Assembly (NCBI RefSeq): GCF_024585285.1
Contig: NZ_CP040755.1
Coordinates: 930,001 to 994,000 of the forward strand
From: Colwellia sp. M166
GTDB taxonomy: Bacteria; Pseudomonadota; Gammaproteobacteria; Enterobacterales; Alteromonadaceae
DNA length: 64,000 bases
Direction: 5' to 3'
Part shown: positions 36,100 to 48,869 of the stretch, one piece after another
How positions within the stretch are numbered: position 1 is the first letter of the stretch
Layout of the letters: each line of letters begins with the position of its first letter
Position numbers and translations under genes: made by a program
Notes under the pieces: model-generated
What the model was told of the DNA's origin: nothing
Seen by the model: the letters and a program-made list of their open reading frames with translations, nothing else
Databases searched by the model: none

Positions 36100-37470
36100 T
36101 TACTCCACTTCGTCAATATCGCTACTTTCAATCTCTTTCGGCGCAACAGCTTTCTTACGTTTCAATACCGGCAAATCACCGGCATCATCGGCTAAAAAGC
36201 TCTTCTTAACAATTTTCTTAGCTTTTGGCTGCTTAGGCTGTCTTATCGATTTTTTATTATCTTGTATTTTAACATCGATTTTAATTTTTCTAGGCTTTAA
36301 TCCCTTAAATTTAGCCTTTAAACCATCAACAATATCAAAAGTAAGCTTTTGTTGTAAAAAACCTTCAACATTTTTAAAGCTTAACCAGTCTTTTGGTCCA
36401 ACAAAAGAAATGGAGTCGCCTTTACTACCAGCTCGTCCTGTCCGGCCAATACGATGAACAAATTCTTCTGTATGCTTTGGCATATCAAAGTTAATAACGT
36501 GCGAGACATTAATTAAATCTAAACCACGAGAGGCTAAATCTGTAGTGATCAAGATTTTTTGTTGGCCTTTACTAAAGCCATCCATAATTTGATTACGTTG
36601 GCCTTGATTTAGCTCACCACTTAATGCAACAGTGCTTAAACCTTGTTCAGTGAGCAAGGTTGAGAGTCTGTCGGTATCCGCACGAGTAGCAGTAAAGATA
36701 ATCATTTGTTGATGATCTTCAGTATTAATAAAATACTGAAGAAGCTTCTCTTTATGGCTTAAGTTATCGCAAAAATAGAAACGTTTAGTAATATCTTTAT
36801 GCTCAGTATGAGCGCTACCAATGGCGATACGCTTTGGTTTTTTTAGTAAGGCTAATGCGAAGTCATTAACTTGTGCATGATCTAAGGTTGCTGAAAACAT
36901 TAATGTTTGACGTTTTCTGTGATCGGCAGCTTTATTGATTTGTGCTAGTTGCTCAGCAAAGCCTAAATCTAGCATGCGATCAGCTTCATCAAGAATCAAT
37001 AACTCTAAACCCGTTAAGTAAAAGTGTCCTTGTGAAAGGTGATCAGCTAAACGCCCTGGTGTCGCGACAATAAAATGCGGGTCTTTCTCTAAAGTTTTAA
37101 CTTGATCATTAAAATTCTCACCACCAAGAATTAATACCGCTTTAAACTGTGAGCCTGAGGTGAACATTCTTAATTGAGTAAACACTTGCTTAGCAAGCTC
37201 ACGAGTAGGAGTTAAAATAACCACCCGCGGATCACGTTTACTCAAAGCGCGGTTTTTTAATAAGCGCTGCATTGCAGGAATAATAAACGCTAGTGTTTTA
37301 CCAGATCCTGTTTTGGATGATGCGATCAAATCATGACCTGTCATAGCAGCAGGAATGGCCTGTTGCTGGATTTCAGTAGGCTCGCTAAAACCTAAATGTT
37401 CAACGGTTGCCATTATTTTACTATCTAATCCAAAATCACTAAACTGCAAACTTACTCTCCACTTACTCAA
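36100..37470 (-). CDS. DEAD-box ATP-dependent RNA helicase (SrmB/RhlE-like)
   Basis: The 456-residue product carries the Q motif (FGLDSKIMATVEHLGFSEPTEIQQQAI), motif I SSKTGSGKT, motif Ia PTRELAKQ, motif II DEAD, motif III SAT, and motif VI HRIGRTGRAG. A basic C-terminal tail (about residues 375-455, rich in Lys) should bind RNA. It most resembles the RhlE/SrmB group, used in ribosome assembly and cold adaptation. A hairpin (TTTGGCTAA, loop ACTAT, TTAGCCAAA) lies 55 bp upstream of the start, in what would be its leader. Confidence 0.9.
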   Translation of the reverse strand: MSKWRVSLQFSDFGLDSKIMATVEHLGFSEPTEIQQQAIPAAMTGHDLIASSKTGSGKTLAFIIPAMQRLLKNRALSKRDPRVVILTPTRELAKQVFTQLRMFTSGSQFKAVLILGGENFNDQVKTLEKDPHFIVATPGRLADHLSQGHFYLTGLELLILDEADRMLDLGFAEQLAQINKAADHRKRQTLMFSATLDHAQVNDFALALLKKPKRIAIGSAHTEHKDITKRFYFCDNLSHKEKLLQYFINTEDHQQMIIFTATRADTDRLSTLLTEQGLSTVALSGELNQGQRNQIMDGFSKGQQKILITTDLASRGLDLINVSHVINFDMPKHTEEFVHRIGRTGRAGSKGDSISFVGPKDWLSFKNVEGFLQQKLTFDIVDGLKAKFKGLKPRKIKIDVKIQDNKKSIRQPKQPKAKKIVKKSFLADDAGDLPVLKRKKAVAPKEIESSDIDEVE

Positions 37471-37524
37471 AAACTAGGTAAAAATTAAAATCTATTACCG
37501 CATTATAACCTGATATGTAGGATA

Positions 37525-37547
37525 TTTGGCTAAACTATTTAGCCAAA
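37525..37547. other. Perfect hairpin upstream of the DEAD-box helicase gene
   Basis: TTTGGCTAA and TTAGCCAAA form a 9-bp perfect stem with a 5-nt loop. There is no T-run on either side, so it is not an obvious terminator. It could be an operator or a 5' leader structure. Confidence 0.5.
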
Positions 37548-37760
37548 GCGTTAAAATTATCTAGCCCGTATTAAAAAGCTTACTTTTGATTAATTATTAC
37601 CAATATTATTGTAGCCCAAGAACTTAAAAATAAATTTATTCAACCTTATTTGAGCTATAACAAATAAACTCTTGTGGTTTATCGATAGAATGACTAAGTA
37701 ATAGCGACACTAACAAAGCTAGTATCAGCTATTAAGTAAACTAGACTTAAGGGTGATAAA

Positions 37761-38027
37761 ATGAAGCCTGATCGACATACTGCAATGTGCATATTAATTA
37801 AACAAGTAAGGGATGACTTTCCATTTACCTTGCCTGAAGCACAAATTTGCGCGGGAAAATGTGTGGGTTGTGCAAAGAAATTGCTAGAATTAGCAGATAC
37901 TGAATTGTCTGATTGGGAAGTTCGCTTGGCAAATAATGAACAGCCTACGTTCGGTGATATTAGTCGTTTGGCTAAATTATGTAAAAATATCCGCAGAGGT
38001 TTAGTACGTAACGAATTAGTAGAATAA
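37761..38027 (+). CDS. Small conserved-looking protein with a Cys motif
   Basis: The 88-residue protein has four cysteines, three of them in ICAGKCVGCAKKLLELAD (C-x3-C-x2-C spacing), which looks like a metal or Fe-S binding site. It is otherwise helical and charged, with no signal peptide. A ribosome-binding site (TTAAGGGTGATAAAATG) supports the start at 37761. I recall similar short proteins in other Alteromonadales but cannot name a function. It stands alone between the helicase and a GNAT gene. Confidence 0.7.
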   Translation: MKPDRHTAMCILIKQVRDDFPFTLPEAQICAGKCVGCAKKLLELADTELSDWEVRLANNEQPTFGDISRLAKLCKNIRRGLVRNELVE

Positions 38028-38144
38028 TATTTTATCTGCAAGCTCGTACGTAACTATTTAAGTTGCCAGCTTAAGATTACAACAACTATGTATAGCTAAA
38101 GTTAGGCTGCGTAATAACCTATGTGATCAGGTATTATGCTCTGA

Positions 38145-38675
38145 ATGACAATATCAAAGATAGAAAAACACTTGCCTACTCAGATCTCCACTTACCTGGT
38201 GATAAAAGCCAAAAAATCAGACAAAAAAGACATTCAACGCTTCTATAAAACTCAACGTTACGCAGCTGGCTTTATTGGGCATGACCACGCTTATTTTATA
38301 AAGCATAATACAGAGATTATTGCTTGCGTGATCATATCAGCAGGTCAAGAAAGTGGGCTATTTTGGTTACTGCATGGGTTAGTTATTGACTCCGAACATC
38401 GTGGTAGCGGCATAGCAAGTTTATTATTACGCACTGTCATAGCCGAGCAGGTTTTCAAAGAAGAGAACAAACAAGTCCGTTATGACAATATCATTTGCTT
38501 TGCTGATCAGGCATTAGCAACACTTTACTTGTCGAATAAGTTTGTCAGTCACAACACAGCAAAAGATATTGCACAATTACCCGATGAATTTCGTCAGCGC
38601 TTTTTACGCTATAGAGAAAATCATAAAAACTTATGCTGTTACTTTTATAATGCTAATTTTCCATACTGTGCTTAG
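38145..38675 (+). CDS. GNAT family N-acetyltransferase
   Basis: The 176-residue product has a central acetyl-CoA-binding motif ([21 protein letters not shown]), followed by [16 protein letters not shown], the usual second half of the fold. The substrate is unknown. Its 3' end overlaps the convergent folD gene by 23 bp. Confidence 0.8.
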   Translation: MTISKIEKHLPTQISTYLVIKAKKSDKKDIQRFYKTQRYAAGFIGHDHAYFIKHNTEIIACVIISAGQESGLFWLLHGLVIDSEHRGSGIASLLLRTVIAEQVFKEENKQVRYDNIICFADQALATLYLSNKFVSHNTAKDIAQLPDEFRQRFLRYRENHKNLCCYFYNANFPYCA

Positions 38676-39519
38676 CAGCAATGAGTGTATTCTTTAATAG
38701 GCATGCTATCGTCATAGGACCTACACCACCTGGCACTGGTGTAATTGCACCGCACTTATCAACAACCTCATCATAGTCAACATCGCCAACAAGCCTGACT
38801 TTGCCTTCATGATTTATGATCCTGTTAATACCGACATCAATTACCGTGGCACCTTCTTTAACCCATTCAGCCTTAACAAATTTAGCAATACCGACAGCAG
38901 CAACTAAAATATCAGCTTGTTGACAAACTTCGGCTAAGTTAATTGTTTTTGAGTGTGCAATAGTTACTGTGCAGTTTTCTTGTAGTAGCAGTATAGCGAC
39001 GGGCTTACCAACAATGTTCGAACGACCAATGACCACGGCATGTTTTCCAGATAGATCATTACCTAAGTGTTGCTTTGCCAATATAATACAGCCTTGTGGC
39101 GTACATGGTACTAATGCCCCTGGTTCACCATTAAATAATCGACCGGAGTTCAGCGCATGAAAACCATCAACATCTTTGTTCGGATTTATAGCCGAAATGA
39201 TAACACTTTCATCAATATGTTTTGGTAAAGGTAACTGCACCAAAACACCATGCACACTATTGTCATTATTTAACTGCTCTAATTGTTCTAGTAGCTCCAA
39301 TTCGCTTGTAGTGGCTGGCAACTTAATTTCATTAGAAATCATACCGACTTCTTGTGTTTGTTTTACTTTATTTTTCACATAGATCTGACTTGCCGGATCA
39401 TCCCCAACAACGATTACCGTTAGACTTGGAGCAAGACCATGACTCAATTTTAATGCAGATACTTCAACAGCTAGTTGCTCTCTTAATTTTTTTGCTGTTA
39501 ACTTTCCATCAATATTCAT
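38653..39519 (-). CDS. folD: Bifunctional methylenetetrahydrofolate dehydrogenase/cyclohydrolase
   Basis: The 288-residue product has the FolD signatures: [19 protein letters not shown] with the catalytic tyrosine and lysine, [12 protein letters not shown] and [17 protein letters not shown], the Rossmann loop [17 protein letters not shown], and the C-terminal [16 protein letters not shown]. It interconverts 5,10-methylene-, methenyl- and 10-formyl-tetrahydrofolate, supplying one-carbon units. The frame opens as far back as 39558, but the start [13 protein letters not shown] at 39519 gives the normal length. It faces the rRNA operon region and is convergent with the GNAT gene. Confidence 0.92.
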   Translation of the reverse strand: MNIDGKLTAKKLREQLAVEVSALKLSHGLAPSLTVIVVGDDPASQIYVKNKVKQTQEVGMISNEIKLPATTSELELLEQLEQLNNDNSVHGVLVQLPLPKHIDESVIISAINPNKDVDGFHALNSGRLFNGEPGALVPCTPQGCIILAKQHLGNDLSGKHAVVIGRSNIVGKPVAILLLQENCTVTIAHSKTINLAEVCQQADILVAAVGIAKFVKAEWVKEGATVIDVGINRIINHEGKVRLVGDVDYDEVVDKCGAITPVPGGVGPMTIACLLKNTLIAAKHSMEN

Positions 39520-39822
39520 TATTATTTTTCTCATCAGGTAAATAGAAACATTGGTCACGACTTAAGTTAAAACTTAAAGCATATATTAATCTGCCATCGT
39601 ATTGAATAAATGAAGATTTTACAAAGATCTACCAGCAATAAATAGACATTAAATGCATTTAAATTTAAAGATGAGTTAATTACGGCAACTAAATTCTGAT
39701 ATTAATTTAGAAGAAAAGACAAACACAGGAAGAATTACGATGATGACTAAGAGCGAACGGCATTATACGAACAATACAAAGCGACAATAAACAATAGTGA
39801 TACTCATCAAGCACCAGAAAGC
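39520..39822. other. Intergenic stretch between folD and the rRNA region
   Basis: This is AT-rich sequence and presumably contains the folD promoter. No genes or repeats were recognised. Confidence 0.4.
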
Positions 39823-39851
39823 AAAAAAACCGTAACGTTAGCTACGGATTT
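39823..39851 (-). terminator. Second, diverged copy of the rRNA operon terminator
   Basis: CCGTAACGTTAGCTACGG is a near-copy of the 5S terminator hairpin at 40168-40199, and the same AGAAAGCAAAAAA context precedes it. It ends the degenerate 5S unit. Confidence 0.7.
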
Positions 39852-39892
39852 CTGACGTGCAAAGATGCGCTAATGTCGTGGGCATATGAATA

Positions 39893-40119
39893 TGCAGCAA
39901 CGACCTCACATAAAAAGAAGAACACCCACACGCTCTTTACCACCGGCGCTAACACGTTTGACGTGAAGGGATTCACTAATGGTGCGCGTGAATCAATGCA
40001 CAAGAACGAGCACTTCTGCGTCTCTTTATATAGCGAATTTCCTACAAGGATGTAGGTCACTAGGACAACGCAGGAGCAGTTGCCGAGGGTTCAAGGGGGC
40101 CACGGTGCTATTGTCGCAA
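39893..40119 (-). pseudogene. Degenerate second 5S rRNA copy, interrupted by an insertion
   Basis: The 3' half is recognisable at 39893-39962, where CGGCGCTAACACGTTT is identical to the functional 5S gene and GAACACCCACAC matches GAACTCCCACAC. The 5' end is recognisable at 40088-40119 (GGGGGCCACGGTGCTATTGTCGC). Between them, about 125 bp of unrelated sequence carries a short repeat also found in the family A element at 1391-1412. It cannot form a normal 5S rRNA. Confidence 0.65.
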
Positions 40120-40167
40120 TTTTTTATTTAAACGTTAGATAGCAAAAAGATTTGAATGTCAGAAAGC

Positions 40168-40199
40168 AAAAAACCCGTAGCGTTAGCTACGGGTTTTTC
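40168..40199 (-). terminator. Terminator of the rRNA operon
   Basis: ACCCGTAGC, loop GTTA and GCTACGGGT form a perfect stem, with T-runs on the downstream (minus strand) side, 10 bp past the 5S gene. Confidence 0.85.
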
Positions 40200-40208
40200 T
40201 TAATAGAA

Positions 40209-40324
40209 GCCTAGCAATGTCCTACTCTCACATGGGAACTCCCACACTACCATCGGCGCTAACACGTTTCACTTCTGAGTTCGGAATGGGATCAGGTGGG
40301 GCCATGTCGCTATTGTCGCTAGAC
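40209..40324 (-). rRNA. rrf: 5S ribosomal RNA
   Basis: On the minus strand the gene carries AGCGACATGGCCCCACCTGA near its 5' end and GAGAGTAGGACATTGCTAGG near its 3' end, with the standard AACTCAGAAGTGAAACG central loop. It is about 116 nt long and follows the 23S gene by about 310 bp. Confidence 0.95.
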
Positions 40325-40636
40325 AAAAATTTTCTTGTTAATTACCAAATTGACGTCATTGCTACAATCACTCTGATACTCATTGAGTAAACTCAACTTC
40401 GTTTCTCGCTCATTTGCGGCTTTGTCAATTCGTCACTTACCTTCGTAAGTGATTAACAAGTAATAATCTTAGAAAGCTGAACTCTGTTAAGAGTTAAAAA
40501 TACTCGTTTTACTGATAGCTGACAGCTTTTAACTGTTAGCTTATCTATCTCTTATTCACACCATTGTCATGCGTGATGTGTGTATTCCTACACTTTTGTC
40601 AAACTTCATACAACAAAACCACTTGGGTGTTGTATG

Positions 40637-43529
<2,893 letters not shown>

Positions 43530-43826
43530 TACAACCCCAACTAGTTTCCTATTTGGTACAAGCAGGTGACAAAACCTGCTCAATTGTAAAGTCTGACATT
43601 TTCACGCACACAAAGTGTGTCTTGAATAAGAGTGGTAATTCATTACGATTAGTAAACTAAAAGTAAATAAACTACCGGGTTGATTACGTTTCCGAGGAGG
43701 AACCGTAATCACCATCATTAACAGGCGATATTCCCATTAATAACAGCTTGGTATTTATAATTTACAAACAACAGCGCGACACCGTGTTTGCCATATAAAT
43801 ACCGGTATTTATATCAGCTTTCCAGA

Positions 43827-43838
43827 TTGTTAAAGAAC
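43827..43838 (-). promoter_or_regulatory. boxA-type antitermination signal before 23S
   Basis: On the minus strand GTTCTTTAACAA lies in the spacer between tRNA-Ala and 23S, as in other gammaproteobacterial rrn operons. Confidence 0.7.
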
Positions 43839-43942
43839 TTGTCATTCACACGCATTCGGTGGTGACTTGGTTAAAAACCAAACTTAAAGTAGCTTAAATA
43901 AAGCATAACTTAAGTTTGGTCTTTCAATTCTTTGTGAAGAAG

Positions 43943-44018
43943 TGGTGGAGCTAAGCAGGATCGAACTGCTGACCTCCTGCGTGCAAGGCAGGCGCTCTCC
44001 CAGCTGAGCTATAGCCCC
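43943..44018 (-). tRNA. tRNA-Ala (UGC)
   Basis: The 76-nt gene reads GGGGCTATAGCTCAGCTGGG at the 5' end, has anticodon TGC in CTTGCAC, and encodes its 3' CCA. It lies in the 16S-23S spacer. Confidence 0.97.
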
Positions 44019-44137
44019 AAATGGGAAACATCTTTAAGCTAGAACAAAACTCAGATTTACGTTTTTTACAAGGCGGTTTATCGCGAAGTGTAGGTTTTCT
44101 ACACGAGTGATGAACCAACGCCGTAAAAAGCGTAAAT

Positions 44138-44214
<77 letters not shown>

Positions 44215-44444
44215 ATTTTATACTCGTTTCTTTACTTGATTTCTTCGTTGTACTCGTCGTTCGCTTGTCATTACCAGTCGGTAATTCCAACGCTCACTTC
44301 TCGCACGCCTTGAACTCAAGCAAATTAACTTCGCCTAAAAGGGTTGAAGCACTAGCATGTTTGGACTTCTTCTAATTTGTTATCATGTAATTTGTGTAGA
44401 CACTCGTAGAACCGAAGTTCTCATTAAGCTGTTTTACTTCAAGA

Positions 44445-45987
<1,543 letters not shown>

Positions 45988-46243
45988 AAAAATCGTTTGT
46001 GATGTGAGACAAGTAAACTTGTTTCAACATCTGCTCAATGAATTCTGTCGTGTTACTTTCTATCCGACTAAAGAAGAAAGTAACTACATAAAACGTATAT
46101 TTAAACCCGAAAGTCTAAATGATACTTATTTTTTGTGTGACATCATATTAAGCTGTTTTTTTGTTATGTTCTTTCCGAAGAAAGAGATAACTATGTAAAA
46201 TCAACGTTAATGTGAGTGTCCACACAAATTGCATGATAACTAA

Positions 46244-46255
46244 TTGTTAAAGAAC
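46244..46255 (-). promoter_or_regulatory. boxA-type antitermination signal in the rRNA leader
   Basis: On the minus strand GTTCTTTAACAA lies about 260 bp upstream of 16S, matching the spacer copy at 43827. Confidence 0.7.
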
Positions 46256-46368
46256 GTATCATCAAAGATGATACCGATACAGAATCTCATTCGCTCTATA
46301 CCGTAAGTTGTTTCGTTGCTGCAGACCACTCTTTGCTTGACGCTAAGGGCTCCTGAAGCGAGATGCGC

Positions 46369-46396
46369 ATTCTACGCAACTCAGTTTTAATGTCAA
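46369..46396 (-). promoter_or_regulatory. rRNA promoter, proximal
   Basis: On the minus strand the -35 box TTGACA (46396-46391) and the -10 box TAGAAT (46374-46369) are 16 bp apart. A GC-rich discriminator (GCGCATCTCGC) follows, as expected for a growth-rate-regulated rRNA promoter. Confidence 0.85.
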
Positions 46397-46539
46397 CGCT
46401 TTTTTGAAACTTTTTAAACTTTCTTTTCAGAAGATTTAAAACCTTTACTTTAAAACGTTAAGTTAACCAATTCAGCCTGAACTGTACGAGATAACCTATT
46501 AAAACAGCTCGTTGGGGTGACCCCTTGGAACTGGAGCGC

Positions 46540-46567
46540 ATTTTAGAGATTTCTCGCCTCACGTCAA
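46540..46567 (-). promoter_or_regulatory. rRNA promoter, distal
   Basis: On the minus strand the -35 box TTGACG (46567-46562) and the -10 box TAAAAT (46545-46540) are 16 bp apart, followed by a GCGCTCC discriminator. It is 171 bp upstream of the proximal promoter. Confidence 0.8.
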
Positions 46568-46719
46568 CAGCTAAATGCAATTAAATTACAGAAACAAGGC
46601 TGTTTGCTGATTAATCAATCACAACGTTGTTTTTTTGTTCTAATAAATCAAAGGAACCTTTAATTACACTCTTTTGGGCCATCTTTTGTATGACATCAAG
46701 CTGAATAATCTTAACATCA

Positions 46720-46756
46720 CTCACGATTAACCACTAAAAAACAAGCTAATCGTGAG
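46720..46756 (-). terminator. Inverted repeat downstream of pssA
   Basis: CTCACGATTA and TAATCGTGAG form a perfect 10-bp stem with a 17-nt loop, beginning 10 bp past the pssA stop. The following T-run is poor, so it may be a weak terminator or a processing site. Confidence 0.5.
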
Positions 46757-46765
46757 TACATCATC

Positions 46766-47620
46766 TTATTTTGTATCTTTGACTTCTGCTTCCGTATTTT
46801 CTTCTACTGTTTCTGTTGACTTATTTAACTCTTCATTACGAAACTCTGCATCATGGTCGTCTCCCAAAACATGTTCTAATTTTAATTTTTTCACTGATCG
46901 AATAGTCGTAAAGGGACCAGAGCAAGCATATACGCCAAAAATGAGTAGTAAAATATTTTCTGGGCTAGAAGCAATAACGACAAATACCAGTACGATTAAT
47001 AAGACGAAAACAAAGTTAACTTTACCTTTCCAGTCAACATCTTTAAAGCTGTTATACCTAAAGTTGCTGACCATTAATAATCCCGCAATGATGGTAACAA
47101 GCCCAATGATAAAGCCATATTCTTCACCATTAATCTGATATTCGCTACCAACCCAAATAAGACTCGCAATTACTCCTGCTGCTGCTGGGCTGGCTAAGCC
47201 TTGAAAATAGCGTTTATCTGCAACCCCTACTTGTGTATTAAAACGAGCAAGGCGCAACGCGGCACAAGCAACATAGATAAACGCAGCTAACCAGCCAAAT
47301 TTACCAAAACTTGATAGTGCCCAATTATAGGCAACCAAACCTGGAGCAATACCAAATGACACCATATCTGCCATACTGTCATATTCAGCACCAAATTCAC
47401 TTTGTGTATTGGTCATACGAGCTACCCGCCCATCTAAACCATCAAATATCATGGCAATAAAAATAGCGACGGCGGCACTTATAAAATGACCATTCATTGA
47501 AGACACTACAGCATAAAAACCTGAAAAGAGTCCTGCTGTGGTTAATAAGTTAGGTAAAAGATAAATGCCACGTGTTGGCAATGAATCATCATCATGTTTA
47601 TCTGGCATAAGAGAAACCAT
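46766..47620 (-). CDS. pssA: CDP-diacylglycerol-serine O-phosphatidyltransferase
   Basis: The 284-residue membrane protein carries the CDP-alcohol phosphatidyltransferase motif DGLDGRVARMTNTQSEFG, then AEYDSMADMVSFG, with all the metal-binding aspartates. About six to eight membrane segments follow. It makes phosphatidylserine, the precursor of phosphatidylethanolamine. A charged tail of about 40 residues (GDDHDAEFRNEELNKSTETV and onwards) extends beyond the core. The first residues (MVSLMPDKHDD) leave the start ambiguous between 47620 and 47608. Confidence 0.9.
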   Translation of the reverse strand: MVSLMPDKHDDDSLPTRGIYLLPNLLTTAGLFSGFYAVVSSMNGHFISAAVAIFIAMIFDGLDGRVARMTNTQSEFGAEYDSMADMVSFGIAPGLVAYNWALSSFGKFGWLAAFIYVACAALRLARFNTQVGVADKRYFQGLASPAAAGVIASLIWVGSEYQINGEEYGFIIGLVTIIAGLLMVSNFRYNSFKDVDWKGKVNFVFVLLIVLVFVVIASSPENILLLIFGVYACSGPFTTIRSVKKLKLEHVLGDDHDAEFRNEELNKSTETVEENTEAEVKDTK

Positions 47621-47786
47621 AATACGTTAAGAATAATAGAGACTGCTAATCTAGCATATGTAAAATTATGAACAATAGTTGTCGTGTAAATGATTACCTA
47701 TTTATAAGTCGAAAGTTTGTAAACTGTCCTTGGTGTTGTTATAAAATACAGTAGGTATTACTCGAATTTAAATTTATTAAACCAAT
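47621..47786. other. Intergenic stretch upstream of pssA
   Basis: This should contain the pssA promoter, and the family B element begins at its right edge. No gene seen. Confidence 0.35.
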
Positions 47787-48329
47787 AGGGGCTGTTGATC
47801 TTTCACTTTATGGCTATGTAGCACTTGAAAAAGTTGGCAATCGAAGCGCTTTATATAATGTTTGGTTGATCCAAAAACATATTAATACCAAACCTATTAA
47901 GTTTGCTCTCTCTCGGCGCTTACCAGCGGTTTGAGAACAACGATCATTTTTTGAATATCGTTATTATATATGAAAGAAATTATCTGCGGTTATCGAATCG
48001 CAAGTAAGCTCGCTAAGGGTGATTTTAAAAGACTTACCATCGGTGTGATTGATTTTGACAAGGTTCTCACATGGATGTACTTAGGTTCAGTCTGGAACGG
48101 TGAACCTGTGCCGCTAAGCCTTTAAATTTCACTGAGTGGGAAGAAACTTAGTAGAATTGGTATAAGCAACAAATATTGATGCTTTTTCAAGGCAACCCAA
48201 GGGGCTATGGCTAATTTTAAACCTAACATCGTTGAAAATTGTTAAAGTAGATAAATCACACACTTTTCGCCTTGTTACCTCAAAAATTAGTTAATAGCAG
48301 AGACTAAAATGAAAGATCAACAGCCCCTA
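47787..48329. repeat. Family B miniature element, copy 2, split by a family A element
   Basis: The block begins TAGGGGCTGTTGATCTTTCA and ends GAAAGATCAACAGCCCCTA, near-perfect inverted ends of about 19 bp flanked by TA. Without the inner element (47885-48163) it is about 264 bp, close to the 286 bp of copy 1, to which it is inverted. Conserved stretches include GCACTTGAAAAAGTTGGCAA and CACACTTTTCGCCTTGTTA. Confidence 0.78.
47885..48163. repeat. Family A miniature element, copy 2, nested in a family B element
   Basis: The block starts ATACCAAACCTATTAAGTTT and ends AAACTTAGTAGAATTGGTAT, which are inverted repeats of each other. The interior matches copy 1 at 1197-1540 in the same orientation (for example GGTTCTCACATGGATGTA and CGGTGAACCTGTGCCGCTAA), but lacks the extra 65-75 bp segment of copy 1. 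Confidence 0.78.
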
Positions 48330-48385
48330 GTATTTGATGAAAATAATAAAAGCAGTTCGGCATTAACTTATGGATGGATACCGCT

Positions 48386-48817
48386 ATGAACATTAAGGCT
48401 TTCACTCTACTTTTAATGATATTACTTTATGTCGATGTTTCAGCTGCTGCAAAATTAACGGTTTATCGTTGGGTTGATAAAAATAATATTGTTCACTTTA
48501 GCCAAAATCAACCAGACCATGATAATTATATTGAAATGAGTATGACAAATAACAAAAGCCTATCGACTGTAGTAAATAAAAAAAAATCACCTGAAGACGC
48601 AGCGTCAAATAATCAGTTTAACGCTGATACCAGCAAGCAAAGAGCTGTAGATAACAGTATGTGTATTGCTGCTCGTGAGAATATTAAAACCTTGCAAAAC
48701 TTTGATAAAATTCAATATAAGGATGCAGAAGATAATATGAAAGTACTAACTAGCTTGGAAAAAAAACAACAGCTAGCAATGAATAAAAAACAAGCCGAAG
48801 TTTATTGTCAGAAATAA
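48386..48817 (+). CDS. DUF4124 domain-containing periplasmic protein
   Basis: The product (143 residues from the ATG at 48386, or 147 from an ATG at 48374) has a signal peptide (FTLLLMILLYVDVSAAA). It is followed by LTVYRWVDKNNIVHFSQNQP, the DUF4124 hallmark of a W-x-D-x-x-G-x-x-H/V-x-[FY]-S/T pattern. The remaining half is charged and helical, and ends with a cysteine (VYCQK) that could pair with SMCIAAR. No function is known for the domain. The nested miniature elements end 56 bp upstream, so its promoter may lie partly within them. Confidence 0.75.
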   Translation: MNIKAFTLLLMILLYVDVSAAAKLTVYRWVDKNNIVHFSQNQPDHDNYIEMSMTNNKSLSTVVNKKKSPEDAASNNQFNADTSKQRAVDNSMCIAARENIKTLQNFDKIQYKDAEDNMKVLTSLEKKQQLAMNKKQAEVYCQK

Positions 48818-48869
48818 ACCAATAAACATGTCGGCTTGAATACTCCTAAGGCTAATCGAAATTAATTAT

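Noticed and set aside
46051..46083. Terminator inside the rRNA leader (GTTACTTTC and GAAAGTAAC)
   Set aside because: The hairpin is more likely part of the RNase III processing stem of the 16S precursor, and there is no useful T-run.
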